Shown: positions 49,539 to 59,114 of the stretch, one piece after another | Layout of the letters: the number at the start of each line of letters is the position of its first letter | How positions within the stretch are numbered: the first letter of the stretch is position 1 | NCBI RefSeq assembly: GCF_014897985.1 | Contig: NZ_JABUZA010000024.1 | Location: forward strand, 1-64,000 | Reading direction: 5' to 3' | Origin: Halomonas colorata | Lineage (GTDB): Bacteria > Pseudomonadota > Gammaproteobacteria > Pseudomonadales > Halomonadaceae | Length of the DNA stretch: 64,000 nt | Made by a program: the position numbers and the translations under genes | Notes under the pieces: generated by a model | The model's input: only the letters and a program-made list of their open reading frames with translations | Told to the model about the DNA's origin: nothing | The model's database searches: none

Positions 49539-50046
49539 TGAAGGCCGTATTAAGGCGGCGTTCGACTCCGGTGTTTTTGTATTAAAACTCTGTGGCGATG
49601 TGCGTTTAACGCTTTGTGCCACGCTTGATAGCCAAGCACAGCGCCTTGCTGAAACGCCAGGCTTACAGACCGTAATGATAGACTTACGCGAAGCAACGAA
49701 TGTTGATTCGACGGCGTTGGGCTTTTTAGCAAAAGTGGCGATGGCGGTGAAAGGGCGCCTGGCGCACCCGCCTACCATTATTGCCGATAATCCTGATGTT
49801 CGAAAAATGCTCGACGTAATGGGGTTTGCGCGTTTTTTTACGCTGATGGAAGCGCCGCTTCAGCAGGCGTCCGTGCTTAATAGTGCGCTGATTGATCTGC
49901 CTGAAGAACCCGCGGATGAAGAGGGGCTGCGCGAGCGTATTCTTGAGGCACACCGTATTTTGATGCACATGAATGAGCATAACCGGGAACAGTTTCAGCC
50001 GCTGGTTGATATGCTGGAAGCACAAAATACCGAAGCTCAGCACTAA
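49528..50046 (+). CDS. rssC: STAS domain anti-sigma factor antagonist (RssC-like)
   Basis: A 172-aa protein. The N-terminal STAS domain (residues 3-105) contains the VDSTALGFLAKVA helix with the phosphorylatable Ser expected of SpoIIAA-like antagonists. A helical C-terminal tail (about 120-172, RERILEAHRILMHMNEHNREQF) follows. The upstream PP2C phosphatase gene overlaps it by 11 bp, making it the natural substrate. The ATG at 49528 is preferred to TTG at 49522. No kinase/anti-sigma gene is in the window. Confidence 0.85.
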   Translation: MLIDEGRIKAAFDSGVFVLKLCGDVRLTLCATLDSQAQRLAETPGLQTVMIDLREATNVDSTALGFLAKVAMAVKGRLAHPPTIIADNPDVRKMLDVMGFARFFTLMEAPLQQASVLNSALIDLPEEPADEEGLRERILEAHRILMHMNEHNREQFQPLVDMLEAQNTEAQH

Positions 50047-50047
50047 A

Positions 50048-50071
50048 AAAAGCCTCCGCTCGGAGGCTTTT
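50048..50071. terminator. Bidirectional terminator between rssC and tal
   Basis: A stem AGCCTCC / GGAGGCT with a 4-nt loop is flanked by an A-run and TTTTAATT, so it can end both the rightward rssC and leftward tal transcripts. It lies immediately past the rssC stop. Confidence 0.85.
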
Positions 50072-50084
50072 AATTACCTGAACG

Positions 50085-51023
50085 TTACGCTTTACGCAGA
50101 TCGCCTAATAGCGTTTCCAGTTTGCGCTGGTCAGCCATAAACTTGCGGATACCTTCGGCTAACTTATCCGAGGCCATTTCGTCTTCGTTCATTGCCCAGC
50201 GGAATTCACTCTGGGTGAGCGCCTCATCTGCCGAGCTGCTTGCTCCCAGTGGGGTTAATTGACGTGTTAGTTCGCCTTGCTGCTCGTCTAGCTCGTTAAG
50301 CAGCGCGGGGGAGATCGTCAGTCGATCACAACCGGCCAATGAAACAATTTCATCTATATTGCGAAAGCTTGCGCCCATTACAATGGTGGCGTAGCCGTGG
50401 CCTTTAAAGTAATTGTAAATCTGCTTAACCGACTGCACGCCAGGGTCATTCTGGCCGCTGAAATCGGCATCGGGCTGATGGGCTTTATGCCAGTCAAGAA
50501 TGCGCCCTACAAACGGCGATATCAGGGTAACCCCTGCATCCGCACACGCCTGGGCCTGAGCGAAACCAAATAGCAGGGTAAGGTTGGTGCGAATGCCTTC
50601 CCGTTCAAGCTGCTGGGCGGCCTGAATACCTTCCCAGGTTGATGCCATTTTAATCAGTATGCGATCTGCACCAACGCCTTTTTGGGCATAGCGCTCAATA
50701 AGCGAATGCGCTCGCGCAATCGTGGCATCGCGGTCAAACGAAAGCCTGGCGCTAACTTCAGTCGATACATAGCCGGGCACCAGTTCGCTAATTTCACTGC
50801 CGATTTCAACGGCAACGCGGTCTACCGCATCATCAATATCGGTACTTTCCTTGGCAATAACCGCAAGGCGTGCCCGACGCTGTTCCTGCTGTGCGGCCTG
50901 AAGTATCAGCGAAGGGTTCGTGGTCGCATCCTGAGGCGCAAAACGGCGAATAGCATCAAGATCGCCTGTATCGGCAACCACCGAGGTCATTTCTTTAAGT
51001 TGTGTCAGTAAGCTAGTGGCCAT
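50085..51023 (-). CDS. tal: Transaldolase
   Basis: Pentose-phosphate-pathway enzyme of 312 aa that transfers dihydroxyacetone units, class TalB. The Schiff-base lysine is K125 ([12 protein letters not shown]), and the substrate-binding ATTNPSLI (residue 33 on), LSFDRDATI and [10 protein letters not shown] segments fit. It converges on rssC. Confidence 0.95.
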   Translation of the reverse strand: MATSLLTQLKEMTSVVADTGDLDAIRRFAPQDATTNPSLILQAAQQEQRRARLAVIAKESTDIDDAVDRVAVEIGSEISELVPGYVSTEVSARLSFDRDATIARAHSLIERYAQKGVGADRILIKMASTWEGIQAAQQLEREGIRTNLTLLFGFAQAQACADAGVTLISPFVGRILDWHKAHQPDADFSGQNDPGVQSVKQIYNYFKGHGYATIVMGASFRNIDEIVSLAGCDRLTISPALLNELDEQQGELTRQLTPLGASSSADEALTQSEFRWAMNEDEMASDKLAEGIRKFMADQRKLETLLGDLRKA

Positions 51024-51049
51024 GCGTTGCTCCTTGCGTAGTAAGACCC

Positions 51050-52708
51050 TTACTGTAGCAAGGCTTGTGCTCGCTGAATATTATCCGATGGCGGTTCAGC
51101 CGATGTTGATGGTGCTGGCTGCCAAATAAACCCATCTTTGGGTATTTCGTCGGCGACTTTAAAGCGTGCTGCCTGTTCGCGCATACTTTGCGCTGCGGTT
51201 TCAAGCGACATGGCATTCTGCGCGGTGGTTTCAACCTGCTGGGCATTGGCCCGATTTACCTGGGTCTGTTCGTGCAGGGTCGAATTAAGGTGCTCTATAT
51301 GGCGGTGCTGTTCGTTGGCGGCGTCAGCGATCTGGAGCATTATGCTATTGGCCTGTTCGGTAGACTCGACAATCGCTTGCATGCCTTGGCTCGCTTGGGT
51401 CGACAAGGTTTGGCCCTGGGCAATACTGCTACCCGACGCTGCCAGCAAGGCTTGAATTTGGCGCGCGGCCTCCGCACTTCTCGAGGCCAACAGGCGGACT
51501 TCGTCGGCCACAACGGCAAACCCCTTGCCTTGCTCACCCGCACGGGCAGCTTCTACCGACGCGTTCAAGGCCAGGATATTGGTTTGAAAGGCGATGGAGT
51601 CGATCACGTTGACGATCTCATCCACTTTCTTGGAGCGGGCATGGATTTCCTGCATGGTGGTAAGAAATTCAGCCATTATCTTGCTGCCATCCTGGGTTTG
51701 GGCCGCCGCCGTTGCGGTAAGCTGGGTGGCATCAGCAGCGTAACCGGCGGTGGTGGCCACGTTCTCTGTCAGTTCGTCAAGATTGGCCGCCGTGGTCTCG
51801 TGAAACGAGTTTTGCTGGCGGGTTCGAATGGCCAGGTCCTCATTGCCTAACGCTAAACGTTGTGCACTATCGAAGATGTGATGGCTATTGTCATGCAGTT
51901 GGGAGACGGTATTGATCAACGCGCCCTGCATATGATCGAGCGCCTGATAGAGCTGACCAATCTCATTATTGCCTCGCTGAGGAACCCCTACGCTTAAATC
52001 GCCCTGCGCCATGGTTCGAAAATGGGTGATCAGGTGATTGATGGGTGATAACAAGTGGCGTTGGCCAATCCATGCCATTAAGCCCAGCAGCCCCAGAGCA
52101 AGGCCCATGCCTCCCAGCAGCAACTGCCCGATAAACTGGGCGCGGTGCCCGGCTGTGGTCATTAAATCGGTGCCTTGGCGGTCGGCAAGTTGATAAAAGG
52201 CGCGGGCTTGCTGGGTGAATGCCTGGCTATTGGATAAGGCAATGAGTGTCAGTTGGCGGTAATTGGCACGATCACCGGCTTGAACAGCGCTTAGCTGCTC
52301 CTGCATAGTGCTCATCAGTGCCGTGGCCTGCTGCTCAATAGCGTTGCGCAGCGCTTGATTAGACGTTTCTGCGCTTGCTTCCAGAAACGTTGCCAAGGCC
52401 AGAGACATTTCAGAAAGCTCATGTTCAACCGCCTGAAGCGCCTCTACTGGGTCCCCAAGTGAGGGGCGTAGCTGACGTTCCAGCGCTCGGTCCAGGCGGT
52501 GTAGCCCTTCAAGACCGGCTATATGCAGTCGGTTTAGCGATGACGACTGCTGAACATTCACTTGCTCAAGAACTGCCAGATCATGTTGGCTCTGTTGCAT
52601 CACTTTCCACGTTAGTAGTGCAAACATAAGCACGCATAGCGCAACGAGAAATAGGCCTGCCAGGCTTAACCAGCGAAGGGAAATATTGCTTAACGCTTTA
52701 AGACTCAT
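51050..52708 (-). CDS. Methyl-accepting chemotaxis protein
   Basis: Inner-membrane chemoreceptor of 552 aa: transmembrane segment 1 (about 13-33), periplasmic four-helix-bundle sensor domain (about 35-190), segment 2 (about 190-215), HAMP domain (about 216-270), and a cytoplasmic signalling domain whose hairpin tip is [33 protein letters not shown]. There is no C-terminal CheR-binding pentapeptide; the tail is a Pro/Ser-rich stretch. The ligand is unknown. CheA and CheW genes are not in the window. Confidence 0.94.
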   Translation of the reverse strand: MSLKALSNISLRWLSLAGLFLVALCVLMFALLTWKVMQQSQHDLAVLEQVNVQQSSSLNRLHIAGLEGLHRLDRALERQLRPSLGDPVEALQAVEHELSEMSLALATFLEASAETSNQALRNAIEQQATALMSTMQEQLSAVQAGDRANYRQLTLIALSNSQAFTQQARAFYQLADRQGTDLMTTAGHRAQFIGQLLLGGMGLALGLLGLMAWIGQRHLLSPINHLITHFRTMAQGDLSVGVPQRGNNEIGQLYQALDHMQGALINTVSQLHDNSHHIFDSAQRLALGNEDLAIRTRQQNSFHETTAANLDELTENVATTAGYAADATQLTATAAAQTQDGSKIMAEFLTTMQEIHARSKKVDEIVNVIDSIAFQTNILALNASVEAARAGEQGKGFAVVADEVRLLASRSAEAARQIQALLAASGSSIAQGQTLSTQASQGMQAIVESTEQANSIMLQIADAANEQHRHIEHLNSTLHEQTQVNRANAQQVETTAQNAMSLETAAQSMREQAARFKVADEIPKDGFIWQPAPSTSAEPPSDNIQRAQALLQ

Positions 52709-52872
52709 ACTGTCCTCGATAGCTATCGTTAAAGACTTATGAATCAGAGGCTAGGGGTTTTATGTTTCAGTTTTAGGCGCCTTCGGTGCTTAATCTTCGC
52801 TGCCACTGTATTATTAGCGGCCTATCGTTCGGCTACTTTGCTTAATGATTCCCGAATAATTCAAGGAGTCCC

Positions 52873-54060
52873 ATGGAACTGAATCCTCGCCGGGTCGCTA
52901 TATTGGTGGCGGCCAATACGGCGTTAGCCCCGTTTGCGATTGATGCCTATCTGCCTGCGATCGGCATATTGGCCGACTCAATCGGTGCCAGCATTCACCA
53001 TACGGAACTGTCCATTAGTGTGTTCTTGTTTGGTTTTGCGATTGGCCAGCTGTGTTTTGGTCCGCTTTCCGACCGGGTAGGGCGCAAGCCGGTATTGCTA
53101 GGTGGCTTAACGGTATTCATGTTGGCCAGTTTGATGATTACTACTGCCGATAGTTTAACCACGCTTTTACTTTGGCGGTTTGTACAAGCGTTGGGCGGCG
53201 GTGCCTGTGTGGTGAACTCGGCCGCGATAGTGCGCGACTGCTTTAGCGGGCGTGAGGCGGCGAAGGTAATGTCGACCATGGCCATGATTATGATGTTGGC
53301 GCCTTTGGCGGCTCCTGCAGTGGGCAGCCTGCTACTGCATATTGCGGGCTGGTGGCTGATTTTCGTTTTTCTGGCTGCTTATGCAGGTTTTTTACTCTGG
53401 CTGTTAGGCACCCGGCTCCCCGAAACCCGGGATATGACGCTGCCGGCGGCATCGCCTCGCCAAGTAATCAGAAACTACGCAAGCGTATTGCGCCACCGAG
53501 AAGGCATGGGATATATCTGCGCTGTTGCTGCCTCGTTTGCAGGGCTTTTCGCGTTTGTTACCGCATCCCCGTTTGTCTACCTTGATTACTTCGAGCTATC
53601 GCCCGGTATCTATCCGGTAGTATTTGGGGTGAATGTCGTGGTCATTGCGCTCTCCAATCGCGTCAATATCCATTTATTGCGCAAGCGCACGCCGCAACAA
53701 AATCTACGCCTGGGGTTAACGGTACAGCTTGTGGCGGCGCTGGCACTCGTGTTGGTGACGGCGCTGAATATGGCATCGCTTTATACCGTTGTGCCGTTGA
53801 TTATGCTCTTTACGGGAATGATCGGTCTGATTACCCCCAATGCGATTTCGTCCCTGCTGGATCACTTTGGGCATATCAGCGCAACGGCCACCGCCCTATT
53901 GGGAGGCATTCAGTTTAGCTGTGGGGCGCTGGCAGGCTTTCTGGTCGGGGCATTTGAAGTGGCGCACCTGTGGCCAATGGTGCTGACCATGCTGGGTGCT
54001 TCCTTGCTTGGGAATGTGGGCGTGCGACTGCTAACGGTTAAACCTGCCCGTTATGTCTAG
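52873..54060 (+). CDS. Bcr/CflA family MFS multidrug efflux transporter
   Basis: A 395-aa transporter with 12 hydrophobic segments. Drug/H+ antiporter motif A-like LSDRVGRKPVLL at about residue 63, and motif C-like AMIMMLAPLAAPAVG at about residue 135, identify the Bcr/CflA (DHA1) group. Substrate is unknown; family members export bicyclomycin, chloramphenicol or amino acids. AAGGAG precedes the ATG by 7 nt. A 12-bp near-perfect hairpin (54142-54168) lies about 80 bp downstream. Confidence 0.88.
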   Translation: MELNPRRVAILVAANTALAPFAIDAYLPAIGILADSIGASIHHTELSISVFLFGFAIGQLCFGPLSDRVGRKPVLLGGLTVFMLASLMITTADSLTTLLLWRFVQALGGGACVVNSAAIVRDCFSGREAAKVMSTMAMIMMLAPLAAPAVGSLLLHIAGWWLIFVFLAAYAGFLLWLLGTRLPETRDMTLPAASPRQVIRNYASVLRHREGMGYICAVAASFAGLFAFVTASPFVYLDYFELSPGIYPVVFGVNVVVIALSNRVNIHLLRKRTPQQNLRLGLTVQLVAALALVLVTALNMASLYTVVPLIMLFTGMIGLITPNAISSLLDHFGHISATATALLGGIQFSCGALAGFLVGAFEVAHLWPMVLTMLGASLLGNVGVRLLTVKPARYV

Positions 54061-54141
54061 CTTTGTTTGGCAACCTGACGCCGACAAGATTACCCATCGC
54101 CTTGATAGGCGCCTGCTTCAATACGCTTCCTTTGCGCTATG

Positions 54142-54168
54142 TACAGCAGCAGCCGGGCTGTTGCTGTA
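54142..54168 (+). terminator. Hairpin between MFS gene and pstS
   Basis: TACAGCAGCAGC pairs with GCTGTTGCTGTA (one G-U position) around a 3-nt loop. The next T-run is about 25 bp further on, so it is not a canonical terminator, but it is the best candidate for the MFS gene's transcript end. Confidence 0.45.
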
Positions 54169-54201
54169 GATCGTTCGGCCTCTTTGCCAAGATTTTTTTG
54201 A

Positions 54202-54219
54202 CTGTCATATTTCTGCAAT
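54202..54219 (+). promoter_or_regulatory. Candidate Pho box upstream of pstS
   Basis: CTGTCATATTTCTGCAAT: the first half matches the PhoB consensus CTGTCAT exactly, and the second half CTGCAAT matches CTGTCAY at about 4 of 7 positions with the expected 4-bp spacer. It lies 96 bp upstream of the pstS start. Confidence 0.65.
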
Positions 54220-54314
54220 CGTTTGTGTGCAAACTCCTCTTTGTGAAAGGCCAGAAGGCCAATTTTTCGGTAAGCAGTGGCTGACCGGATATTAAAACCA
54301 AAGGGGAGCTCGAC

Positions 54315-55325
54315 GTGAAAAAGCAGATGCTAAGTGTTGCAGTAGTAGCCGGTCTAGCCGCCAGTGTCTCAACCGCCGCCATGGCACGTGACACTATCCA
54401 GATTGCGGGTTCTTCTACCGTGCTGCCGTTTGCAAGTATCGTAGCGGAAGAGTTCGGTAATACTTACTCTGAGTTCAACACGCCGGTCGTTGGTTCTGGT
54501 GGTTCTAGCGGCGGTCTGCGCCAGTTCTGCCAAGGCGTTGGCGAAAACACTATTGATATCGCTAATGCTTCACGTCCAATCCGCAGCGGCGAAATCGAAA
54601 GCTGTGGCGAGAACGGCGTTAACGAAATTCTTGAAATCAAATTTGGCTATGACGGCATTGTATTCGCCTCGCGTCTTGACCGCGCCGAGTTTGCCTTGAC
54701 GCCTGAGCACGTATTCAAAGCAGCCGCTGCACAGTTGCCGCAAGATGGCGAACTGGTTGATAACCCCTACACCCGCTGGTCTGAAATTGACTCAAGCCTC
54801 CCGGATCAGGAAATCGTTCTGGTAATTCCTGCCTCCAACCATGGCACCCGCGAAGTATTCGAAGAGAAAGTAGTGCACCCAGGCTGCGATACTGTGGCTG
54901 AAGTGGAAGACGACGCCTGTAACAACCTGCGTGGCGATGGCCGTATCGTAGAAATCGCTGGCGACTACACTGAAACGCTGGCCCGCCTGGATGCTCAGGA
55001 AGACGCGGTAGGTGTTTTCGGTCTGAGCTTCTATGACCAAAACCGTGACCGTCTACAGGTTGCAACCGTTGACGGCGTAACGCCGAGCCTGGAAACCATC
55101 GGTTCTGGCGAGTACCCAGTTTCACGTCCGCTGTTCTTTTACGTGAAGGGCGAGCACCTGGACGTGATTCCTGGCCTGGCTGAATACACTGAGTTCTTCC
55201 TGAATGAAATGATCTCTGGCTACGGCAGCCCGCTGGAAGACGCTGGCTTGATTCCTATGGATGAAGAAGAGCGCGCCGAAGCGCTAGAACAGTTTCAGTC
55301 ACGCACGGTAGCCACTGCCGAGTAA
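54315..55325 (+). CDS. pstS: Phosphate-binding periplasmic protein PstS
   Basis: High-affinity phosphate receptor of the Pst ABC importer, 336 aa with a signal peptide (residues 1-25, cleaved after AMA). The mature protein starts RDTIQIAGSSTVLPF, the phosphate-pocket loop, with GSGGSSGG-like GGSSGGLRQFC near residue 65 and SNHGTREVFEEKV near residue 175. The start is GTG at 54315, preceded by AAGGGGAG. Two Cys pairs might form disulfides in the periplasm. It heads pstSCAB. Confidence 0.93.
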   Translation: MKKQMLSVAVVAGLAASVSTAAMARDTIQIAGSSTVLPFASIVAEEFGNTYSEFNTPVVGSGGSSGGLRQFCQGVGENTIDIANASRPIRSGEIESCGENGVNEILEIKFGYDGIVFASRLDRAEFALTPEHVFKAAAAQLPQDGELVDNPYTRWSEIDSSLPDQEIVLVIPASNHGTREVFEEKVVHPGCDTVAEVEDDACNNLRGDGRIVEIAGDYTETLARLDAQEDAVGVFGLSFYDQNRDRLQVATVDGVTPSLETIGSGEYPVSRPLFFYVKGEHLDVIPGLAEYTEFFLNEMISGYGSPLEDAGLIPMDEEERAEALEQFQSRTVATAE

Positions 55326-55426
55326 GCTGAACGGTTCAGGTTTTCAAGTTAATTAGGTCTGTTTTACGCCAGCATCGAAGCGTTGATGCTGGCGTTTAAA
55401 CGTAGGAAGTCAAAGGCGGAGAAATA

Positions 55427-56806
55427 ATGAGCAACCTTGCCTTGATAGCCACGCTGCTGGTAATGATGGCCTTGGCATACCACTTGGGCTTGACTCGCAG
55501 TCGCGCGGTTGCGGCAGAGCACGATGTACGGATGCATTCTCGGCCCGGTTATTATGGTGTGCTGGTAGCCCTTTGGTGTGGACTACCCGCACTGGCCATC
55601 TTCTTGTTGTGGTCTTTTTTGGCGCCACAGTTAATCGATATGCTAGTCACTCAGCAGTTGCCAGTCGACTTGGTGGCAGGGCTTAGTGATCGTGAGTTAC
55701 AAACCCTGTTGCGTCGTGTGACCGCATTGGCCAACGGACAGGGTGTGTCTGGTGGGGGAAGCTCTGAAGAGCTAGCCGCCGCGGCACATATGGCAAGGCT
55801 GCAAACTATTGAGAACTTTAGTTTGGTCGCCTTGATGGCCGTACTGGTCGTGGTCGGCCTGATTGTTGCCCGGCGGCGCATCTCGCCTAGCTGGCGCGCC
55901 CGTAATCAGGTAGAGCGCGTTATCATGTTTGCTTTGGCGGCAAGCTCTGCCGTGGCCATCTTTACCACTATTGGCATTGTGCTTTCCATGCTGGGTGAGG
56001 CGCTGCGGTTTTTTAGCTTCATCAGCCCCGCAGAGTTCTTTTTTGGCACGGTCTGGAACCCCCGGTTCAGCACGGCGGGTACTTCAAGTCAGGGCGATTT
56101 TGGTTTACTGCCGCTTTTATGGGGAACGATGATGGTCAGTACCATCGCGCTCCTGGTCGCCATTCCTGTGGGCCTGATGACCGCTATTTACATGGCGGAA
56201 TATGCACCCCCTTGGCTGCGTAACGTAGCCAAGCCAGTGATCGAAATTCTGGCGGGTATTCCGACCATTGTTTACGGCTTCTTTGCATTGATCGTAGTGG
56301 GGCCGTTCCTGTCCAGCGTCGGTGACCTGATCGGTATCAATATTCGCACGACCAGCGCGCTGACGGCGGGCCTGGTAATGGGGATCATGATTATTCCGTT
56401 CGTTTCCTCGCTTTCTGACGACATTATTACCCAGGTGCCTAAATCACTGCGCGATGGCGCGCTGGGCCTGGGGGCAACCAAATCAGAAACGATTCGTCAG
56501 GTGGTGCTACCTGCCGCACTTCCAGGCATTGTGGGCGCATTTTTGCTGGCGGCGAGCCGGGCGATTGGTGAAACCATGATCGTGGTATTGGCTGCGGGTA
56601 ATAACCCCGTGCTGCATGCCAATCCTTTTGAGGCCGTTTCGACCATTACCGTCACGATCGTCAATCAGTTGACCGGGGATATGGACTTCGCAAGCCCGCA
56701 GTCGCTTGTCGCGTTCGCCTTGGGTCTTACCCTCTTCGTTATCACGCTGGGGTTAAACGTCATCGCACTGGTTGTCGTGCGTAAATACCGCCAGCAATAC
56801 GAGTAA
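55427..56806 (+). CDS. pstC: Phosphate ABC transporter permease PstC (long form)
   Basis: Inner-membrane channel subunit of 459 aa; E. coli PstC has 319. The extra N-terminal part (about 1-165) has three hydrophobic segments separated by a periplasmic loop. The C-terminal half carries the ABC permease EAA loop GALGLGATKSETIRQVVLPAALPGIVG. It ends with GTAA contact to pstA. Long PstC forms are common in marine gammaproteobacteria. Confidence 0.92.
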   Translation: MSNLALIATLLVMMALAYHLGLTRSRAVAAEHDVRMHSRPGYYGVLVALWCGLPALAIFLLWSFLAPQLIDMLVTQQLPVDLVAGLSDRELQTLLRRVTALANGQGVSGGGSSEELAAAAHMARLQTIENFSLVALMAVLVVVGLIVARRRISPSWRARNQVERVIMFALAASSAVAIFTTIGIVLSMLGEALRFFSFISPAEFFFGTVWNPRFSTAGTSSQGDFGLLPLLWGTMMVSTIALLVAIPVGLMTAIYMAEYAPPWLRNVAKPVIEILAGIPTIVYGFFALIVVGPFLSSVGDLIGINIRTTSALTAGLVMGIMIIPFVSSLSDDIITQVPKSLRDGALGLGATKSETIRQVVLPAALPGIVGAFLLAASRAIGETMIVVLAAGNNPVLHANPFEAVSTITVTIVNQLTGDMDFASPQSLVAFALGLTLFVITLGLNVIALVVVRKYRQQYE

Positions 56807-56812
56807 GTGACT

Positions 56813-58171
56813 ATGTCCATATCGATTGAGCAGCGTCGTCAGCACCGGCTTATGACGATTGAAAAATCGCTGGCGAAGCGTCACCGCAAGGAGAACGTAT
56901 TCCGGCGCCTGGGTCTGATGGCGGTAATTACCGGCATGACGCTGGTGGCTATCCTGTTTGCCAGTATTCTTATGCGCGGTGTGCCCGCCTTTTGGCAGGC
57001 AACGTTTTATGTAGACGTATATTTTGACCCTGAAGTGATTGAGCTTGAGCCAAAACCTGAACGTGAAAGCGGTGAAAGCCAGTTTGCGTTTGATGAGCGT
57101 TACACGCAGTGGATGACTAGAGCTGGCCTGGTGAACTGGCAAGCGATTATTGATCGCGCCGTTGAAGACGCGCTGGGTGAAGAGGTTGAGCCACGTCAGC
57201 TAAGAGATTTGCGGGCCCTGGTCACCTCCGGCGAGCGTTATGCACTGCGTGACCGGTTTGTGGAAGACCCATCGCTGCTCGGCCAGACCGTTGAACTTAA
57301 GATGTTGGCAAGCGCAAACGTGGATGTGTGGATCAAAGGCAATATTGATCGTGACCTGCCCGATGCCCGTCAGCAGCTAAGTGCTCAAACCCGTGCCTGG
57401 GCCGACCAGCTTGATGAACAGGGCGTTATTCGTAATTCGTTTAGCACCTCGCTGTTTTTAAATACCGATTCCCGCAGTTCGCTGGCTTCGGCAGGCTTGG
57501 CTGGCGCCTTTATGGGCTCGCTATTTATGATGATGGTCGTCATTGCGTTGTCAGTGCCGCTGGGGGTCTCAAGCGCGATTTATCTGGAAGAGTTTGCGCC
57601 TAAAAATCGCCTGACCGACCTGATTGAAATCAACATCAATAACCTGGCGGCAGTGCCTTCTATCGTATTTGGTTTGCTGGGCGCATCGATATTTATCGGT
57701 TATTTACGTTTGCCCCTCTCGGCGCCATTGGTAGGTGGCTTGGTACTGACGCTGATGACGCTGCCGACTATTATTATCGCTACTCGCGCTTCACTGCGCT
57801 CAATCCCGCCGTCTATTCGTCAAGCGGCGTTGGGCATAGGGGCATCGCGGGTGCAAACGGTATTTCATCACGTGCTGCCGCTGGCATTGCCGGGCATTTT
57901 AACTGGCTCCATTCTAGGGGTTGCTCAGGCGCTGGGTGAAACGGCACCGCTACTGCTGATCGGTATGAACGCGTTTGTGGCTAACGTACCGGGCACACCG
58001 TTAGATCAATCAACCGCCTTGCCGGTACAGATTTACCTATGGCAGGGCAATGAGCTACGTAATTTCTTTGAAGCGCGCACGTCGGCAGCCATTATTGTGC
58101 TGCTAGGGTTAATGCTGAGCTTGAATGCGTTGGCGATTTGGTTGCGTAAAAAATTCGAAACGAGGTGGTAA
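56813..58171 (+). CDS. pstA: Phosphate ABC transporter permease PstA (long form)
   Basis: Second channel subunit, 452 aa from the ATG at 56813; a GTG two codons earlier, directly after the pstC stop, is possible. After the first membrane segment (about 32-53) a large hydrophilic insertion (about 60-215) precedes the permease core, with the EAA loop QAALGIGASRVQTVFHHVLPLALPGI near 345. E. coli PstA is only 296 aa. The next gene pstB starts right after its stop. Confidence 0.92.
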   Translation: MSISIEQRRQHRLMTIEKSLAKRHRKENVFRRLGLMAVITGMTLVAILFASILMRGVPAFWQATFYVDVYFDPEVIELEPKPERESGESQFAFDERYTQWMTRAGLVNWQAIIDRAVEDALGEEVEPRQLRDLRALVTSGERYALRDRFVEDPSLLGQTVELKMLASANVDVWIKGNIDRDLPDARQQLSAQTRAWADQLDEQGVIRNSFSTSLFLNTDSRSSLASAGLAGAFMGSLFMMMVVIALSVPLGVSSAIYLEEFAPKNRLTDLIEININNLAAVPSIVFGLLGASIFIGYLRLPLSAPLVGGLVLTLMTLPTIIIATRASLRSIPPSIRQAALGIGASRVQTVFHHVLPLALPGILTGSILGVAQALGETAPLLLIGMNAFVANVPGTPLDQSTALPVQIYLWQGNELRNFFEARTSAAIIVLLGLMLSLNALAIWLRKKFETRW

Positions 58172-59008
58172 GTGAATATTCCTGCACAGCCTATGGCAAC
58201 ATCTTCAGTAAGCGTTGGCGGCGGTGAAAGCCGCGTGAGCAAAGCCAAAGATAAAGTCAAAATGAACGCCGAGAATGTCAAAGTCTTCTACGGTGACGCT
58301 CAGGCGATTAACGGTATCGATCTGGATATCTATGAAAACGAAGTGCTGGCCTTTATCGGCCCTTCGGGCTGCGGTAAATCGACATTTTTACGTTGCTTGA
58401 ACCGTATGAATGACACGATTGATATCTGCCGGGTTGAAGGCAAAATTACCCTGGATCAAAACGATATCTATGCACCTGATCGCGACGTGGTACTGCTTCG
58501 CGCCCAGGTAGGCATCGTATTCCAGAAGCCTAACCCGTTCCCCAAATCCATCTATGAAAATATTGCCTACGGACCGCGCTTGCATGGTTTGGCGCGCCGC
58601 AAGGCAGAGCTTGATGATATTGTCGAGAGCAGCCTGCGCCGCGCAGGACTTTGGGAAGAGGTAAAAGATCGCCTGGATAAGCCCGGCACGGGGCTTTCTG
58701 GTGGTCAGCAGCAGCGTTTGTGTATTGCGCGTACCGTGGCGGTAAGCCCGGATATTATTCTGATGGATGAGCCTTGCTCTGCACTCGACCCCATTGCGAC
58801 CGCGAAAGTAGAGCAGCTGATCGATGAGCTAAGCGAGAGCTATACCATCGTGATGGTTACCCATAATATGCAGCAGGCCGCCCGTGTTGCAGACCGCACC
58901 GCCTTCTTCCATATGGGCGACCTGGTGGAAGTGGATACCACGGATCAGATATTCACCAACCCTCAAGATCAGCGTACCCACGACTATATTACCGGACGCT
59001 TTGGGTAA
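58172..59008 (+). CDS. pstB: Phosphate ABC transporter ATPase PstB
   Basis: ATPase subunit that powers phosphate import, 278 aa. Walker A GPSGCGKS near residue 67, signature LSGGQQQRL near 171, Walker [13 protein letters not shown] near 194, and the late His switch VTHNMQQA. About 25 extra residues precede the family's usual N terminus; GTG at 58172 lies right behind the pstA stop. phoU, which often follows pstB, is not here; a hairpin and a convergent thiolase gene follow. Confidence 0.96.
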   Translation: MNIPAQPMATSSVSVGGGESRVSKAKDKVKMNAENVKVFYGDAQAINGIDLDIYENEVLAFIGPSGCGKSTFLRCLNRMNDTIDICRVEGKITLDQNDIYAPDRDVVLLRAQVGIVFQKPNPFPKSIYENIAYGPRLHGLARRKAELDDIVESSLRRAGLWEEVKDRLDKPGTGLSGGQQQRLCIARTVAVSPDIILMDEPCSALDPIATAKVEQLIDELSESYTIVMVTHNMQQAARVADRTAFFHMGDLVEVDTTDQIFTNPQDQRTHDYITGRFG

Positions 59009-59069
59009 GACGTCATTCGGCTCCTTACTCTTACCTTTGAACTTCGAAGAGTAGGGTAGCCTGACTAGG

Positions 59070-59100
59070 GCCAACGCCTTTCGGATAGAAAGGCGTTGGC
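59070..59100. terminator. Hairpin between convergent pstB and thiolase genes
   Basis: Perfect 12-bp stem GCCAACGCCTTT / AAAGGCGTTGGC with a 7-nt loop. It lies between the two stops and lacks a T-run, so it may end either transcript or protect the 3' ends. Confidence 0.65.
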
Positions 59101-59114
59101 TAGCACTTGGCGTA

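Noticed and set aside
54063..54284. 73-codon plus-strand ORF between the MFS gene and pstS
   Set aside because: It runs through the hairpin and the Pho-box-like site, has no ribosome site, and its composition (Cys and Phe runs) is unlike the coding genes here.
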